Assembly (NCBI RefSeq): GCF_000316625.1
Contig: NC_019676.1
Span: 269,501-333,500, forward strand
Source: Nostoc sp. PCC 7107
GTDB taxonomy: Bacteria > Cyanobacteriota > Cyanobacteriia > Cyanobacteriales > Nostocaceae
DNA: 64,000 nt
Direction: 5' to 3'
The translations under genes were made by a program, and so were the position numbers. Below the pieces are notes generated by a model, which saw nothing but the letters and a program-made list of their open reading frames with translations, was not told the DNA's origin and did no database searches. This document shows, one piece after another, positions 62,412 to 64,000 of the stretch (positions are counted from its first letter, which is position 1; each line of letters starts with the position of its first letter).

Positions 62412-63218
62412 ATGACTCGCATTATTGTGATTACCTCCGGTAAAGGAGGGGTGGGTAAAACTACAGTGTCAGCAAACCTAGGTATGGCCCTCGCTAAATT
62501 GGGTCGTCAAATTGCCTTGGTTGATGCAGATTTTGGTTTAAGAAATTTGGACTTGCTGTTAGGACTCGAAAACCGCATCGTCTATACAGCCGTAGAAGTT
62601 CTCTCCAGAGAGTGTCGGTTAGAACAAGCGTTAGTCAAAGACAAACGCCAAACTAACCTCGTACTTCTACCCGCAGCCCAAAATCGTTCCAAAGATGCAG
62701 TCACTCCCGAACAAATGAAATTGTTAGTGAATGCACTGGCGCAAAAATATCAGTACGTAATTATTGATAGTCCGGCGGGGATTGAAAACGGATTTAAAAA
62801 TGCGATCGCCCCAGCCAAAGAAGCTTTGATTGTCACTACTCCAGAAATCTCCGCGGTTCGAGATGCTGATCGGGTAGTTGGGTTACTAGAAGCACAAGGT
62901 GTTAAGCGTGTACACTTAATAATAAACCGCATCAGACCAGCAATGGTACGGGCAAATGATATGATGTCTGTTCAAGATGTTCAGGAACTGCTGGCAATCC
63001 CCTTGATTGGCGTTATCCCTGACGATGAGCGTGTAATTGTCTCGACCAATCGCGGCGAACCCTTGGTATTAGGGGATACTCCCTCTTTAGCTGCTATAGC
63101 TGTGGAAAATATTGCTCGGAGATTGGAAGGAGAAACAGTCGAATTCTTGGATCTCGACGCGCCCCCAGATAACATCTTCGCCCGTTTGCGGAAGTTGTTG
63201 TGGACAAAGATTGTTTAA
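62412..63218 (+). CDS. minD: Septum site-determining ATPase MinD
   Basis: A 268-residue membrane-cycling ATPase that recruits MinC. Deviant Walker A GKGGVGKTT (10-18), VDADFGLRNLDLLLGL, VIIDSPAGIENGF and the C-terminal amphipathic membrane-targeting helix (FARLRKLLWTKIV). It begins 45 bp after minC. Confidence 0.97.
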   Translation: MTRIIVITSGKGGVGKTTVSANLGMALAKLGRQIALVDADFGLRNLDLLLGLENRIVYTAVEVLSRECRLEQALVKDKRQTNLVLLPAAQNRSKDAVTPEQMKLLVNALAQKYQYVIIDSPAGIENGFKNAIAPAKEALIVTTPEISAVRDADRVVGLLEAQGVKRVHLIINRIRPAMVRANDMMSVQDVQELLAIPLIGVIPDDERVIVSTNRGEPLVLGDTPSLAAIAVENIARRLEGETVEFLDLDAPPDNIFARLRKLLWTKIV

Positions 63219-63249
63219 TGTTTCAGTCTCCTGAGATCTATTAACAACA

Positions 63250-63549
63250 ATGATCATTGAACTTATCGAACGACTTTTTTCTCGACCTCCTGAAAACAGT
63301 CGCAATCAAGTTAAACGCCGCCTACAAGTAGTCATAGCTCACGATCGCGCTGACTTAGATGCTCAGACGTTAGAAAAAATGCGTCAAGAAATTCTTGATA
63401 TCGTCTGTCGCTACGTGGAAATAGAAACTGATGGTTTGGAATTTACGCTCGAAAGCAACCAAAGAACAACAGCTTTGATTGCTAATTTACCAATTCGGCG
63501 GGTGAAAGATTCTATGTCTCTTTTGGAAAGTGGTGATAAATCACAGTAG
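63250..63549 (+). CDS. minE: Cell division topological specificity factor MinE
   Basis: A 99-residue protein that stimulates MinD ATPase and drives its oscillation. N-terminal membrane/anti-MinCD part ([15 protein letters not shown] ... [13 protein letters not shown]-type, here [20 protein letters not shown]) and a C-terminal topological specificity domain. Last gene of the cluster, 31 bp after minD. Confidence 0.95.
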   Translation: MIIELIERLFSRPPENSRNQVKRRLQVVIAHDRADLDAQTLEKMRQEILDIVCRYVEIETDGLEFTLESNQRTTALIANLPIRRVKDSMSLLESGDKSQ

Positions 63550-63795
63550 TTGACCAAACTATATTTTTTCACGAGTTAGTACTGAGATTCATCTCAATTA
63601 CTGTGAATTTTTGGTGAGCAAAATCTATTTTTTTAATAAATTTATTTGCCATGAGTTGAGGAAGAAGTCAGAATTCAGCAGCCAGAATCAAGAGTGTTGA
63701 GAATAAAGATTATGCACTGAAGAAAGACTAGTGACAGATGTCGCCCATACTATCTATTTTGGGCAAACTAAACTAGCCAAATACTCAGATAAGTC
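63550..63795. other. Gap after minE
   Basis: No gene seen. Contains GTCAGAATTCAGCAGCCAGAAT, a repeat type common in this clade, and no clear terminator. Confidence 0.4.
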
Positions 63796-64000
63796 ATGAT
63801 ATCGCTACCATTTGCCAACAAATTATCTTTGAGCTTGCTAGTTTGCACTACTTTACTCACTACTGGTCAAGTATCTCAAGCATCTCAAGTATCCACTCCT
63901 CAAACATCAGGTGTGAAAGAAAGTAAAATTATTGGAGGTGCAATTGATTGCGACAATGATGGGCGACAAAATGACTCACGCATTGATGATGATGGTGATG
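63796..64000 (+). CDS. Start of an exported Asp-rich protein (partial)
   Basis: An open frame from ATG 63796 to the end of the window. The signal peptide (NKLSLSLLVCTTLLTTG) is followed by a Ser/Gln stretch and then IDCDNDGRQNDSRIDDDGD. The Asp/Asn spacing of the last part resembles calcium-binding thrombospondin type 3 or dockerin-like loops. Cut off by the window end. Confidence 0.6.
   Translation, partial: MISLPFANKLSLSLLVCTTLLTTGQVSQASQVSTPQTSGVKESKIIGGAIDCDNDGRQNDSRIDDDGD

Overview
The window comes from a cyanobacterial chromosome, most likely a filamentous Nostoc/Anabaena-type species. The evidence is psaC (photosystem I iron-sulfur subunit), an OCP C-terminal-domain homologue, the cyanobacterial division gene ftn2/zipN, a minCDE cluster, many copies of the HIP1 octamer GCGATCGC, and the dense short dispersed repeats typical of Nostocales. 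The genus is inferred from style and gene content, not from a search.

Layout. 1-8.9 kb: end of an unknown gene, a HAD phosphatase, queG, a CTDH carotenoid carrier, a run of toxin-antitoxin-like genes (2.7-5.5 kb), an RNase II/R-type exonuclease, rpsR-rpmG and an RDD membrane protein. 9-15.5 kb: a DUF4160/DUF2442 pair, a DUF4230 protein, moeA followed at once by an Rpn-type nuclease, and an 830-residue EIIA(DhaM)-HPr-EI fusion. 15.7-18.9 kb: an orphan DUF433 gene, a two-gene CBASS anti-phage operon (CapV-like patatin phospholipase plus a CD-NTase with a C-terminal AGS-C-like domain), and an XRE regulator preceded by two perfect 16-bp palindromes. 19-36.5 kb: mostly core genes (fba, tRNA-Lys, aldose epimerase, pdhA, ftn2, clpS, ubiD, exported SH3/BamE/M23 proteins, pdhC). 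36.7-39.3 kb: a second patatin and a PIG-V-like membrane glycosyltransferase.

39.6-45.6 kb is the best candidate for a little-described system. A 971-residue protein fuses a PLD-type nuclease domain to a superfamily 2 helicase. It is followed by a DUF262 (ParB/Srx-like) protein translationally coupled to a MAE_28990-like HEPN RNase with an intact Rx4H motif. A C5 cytosine methyltransferase converges on them, its stop overlapping the HEPN stop by 4 bp. I read this as a restriction-modification-like defence island in which DNA recognition and cleavage (methylase, PLD-helicase) may be backed by an abortive RNase arm (DUF262-HEPN). The coding parts contain no HIP1 octamer, which suggests acquisition.

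45.7-64 kb: glmS, psaC with a strong terminator, a dihydrouridine synthase, a subtilisin-like protease, an ACP-like protein lacking the phosphopantetheine serine, a membrane GTPase, a 211-bp MITE with a 10-bp target duplication, DUF72, DUF1622 and DUF1537 proteins, the minC-minD-minE cluster and the start of an exported protein. Ftn2 and MinCDE both act on placement of the FtsZ ring; PdhA and PdhC belong to one complex although their genes lie 11 kb apart.
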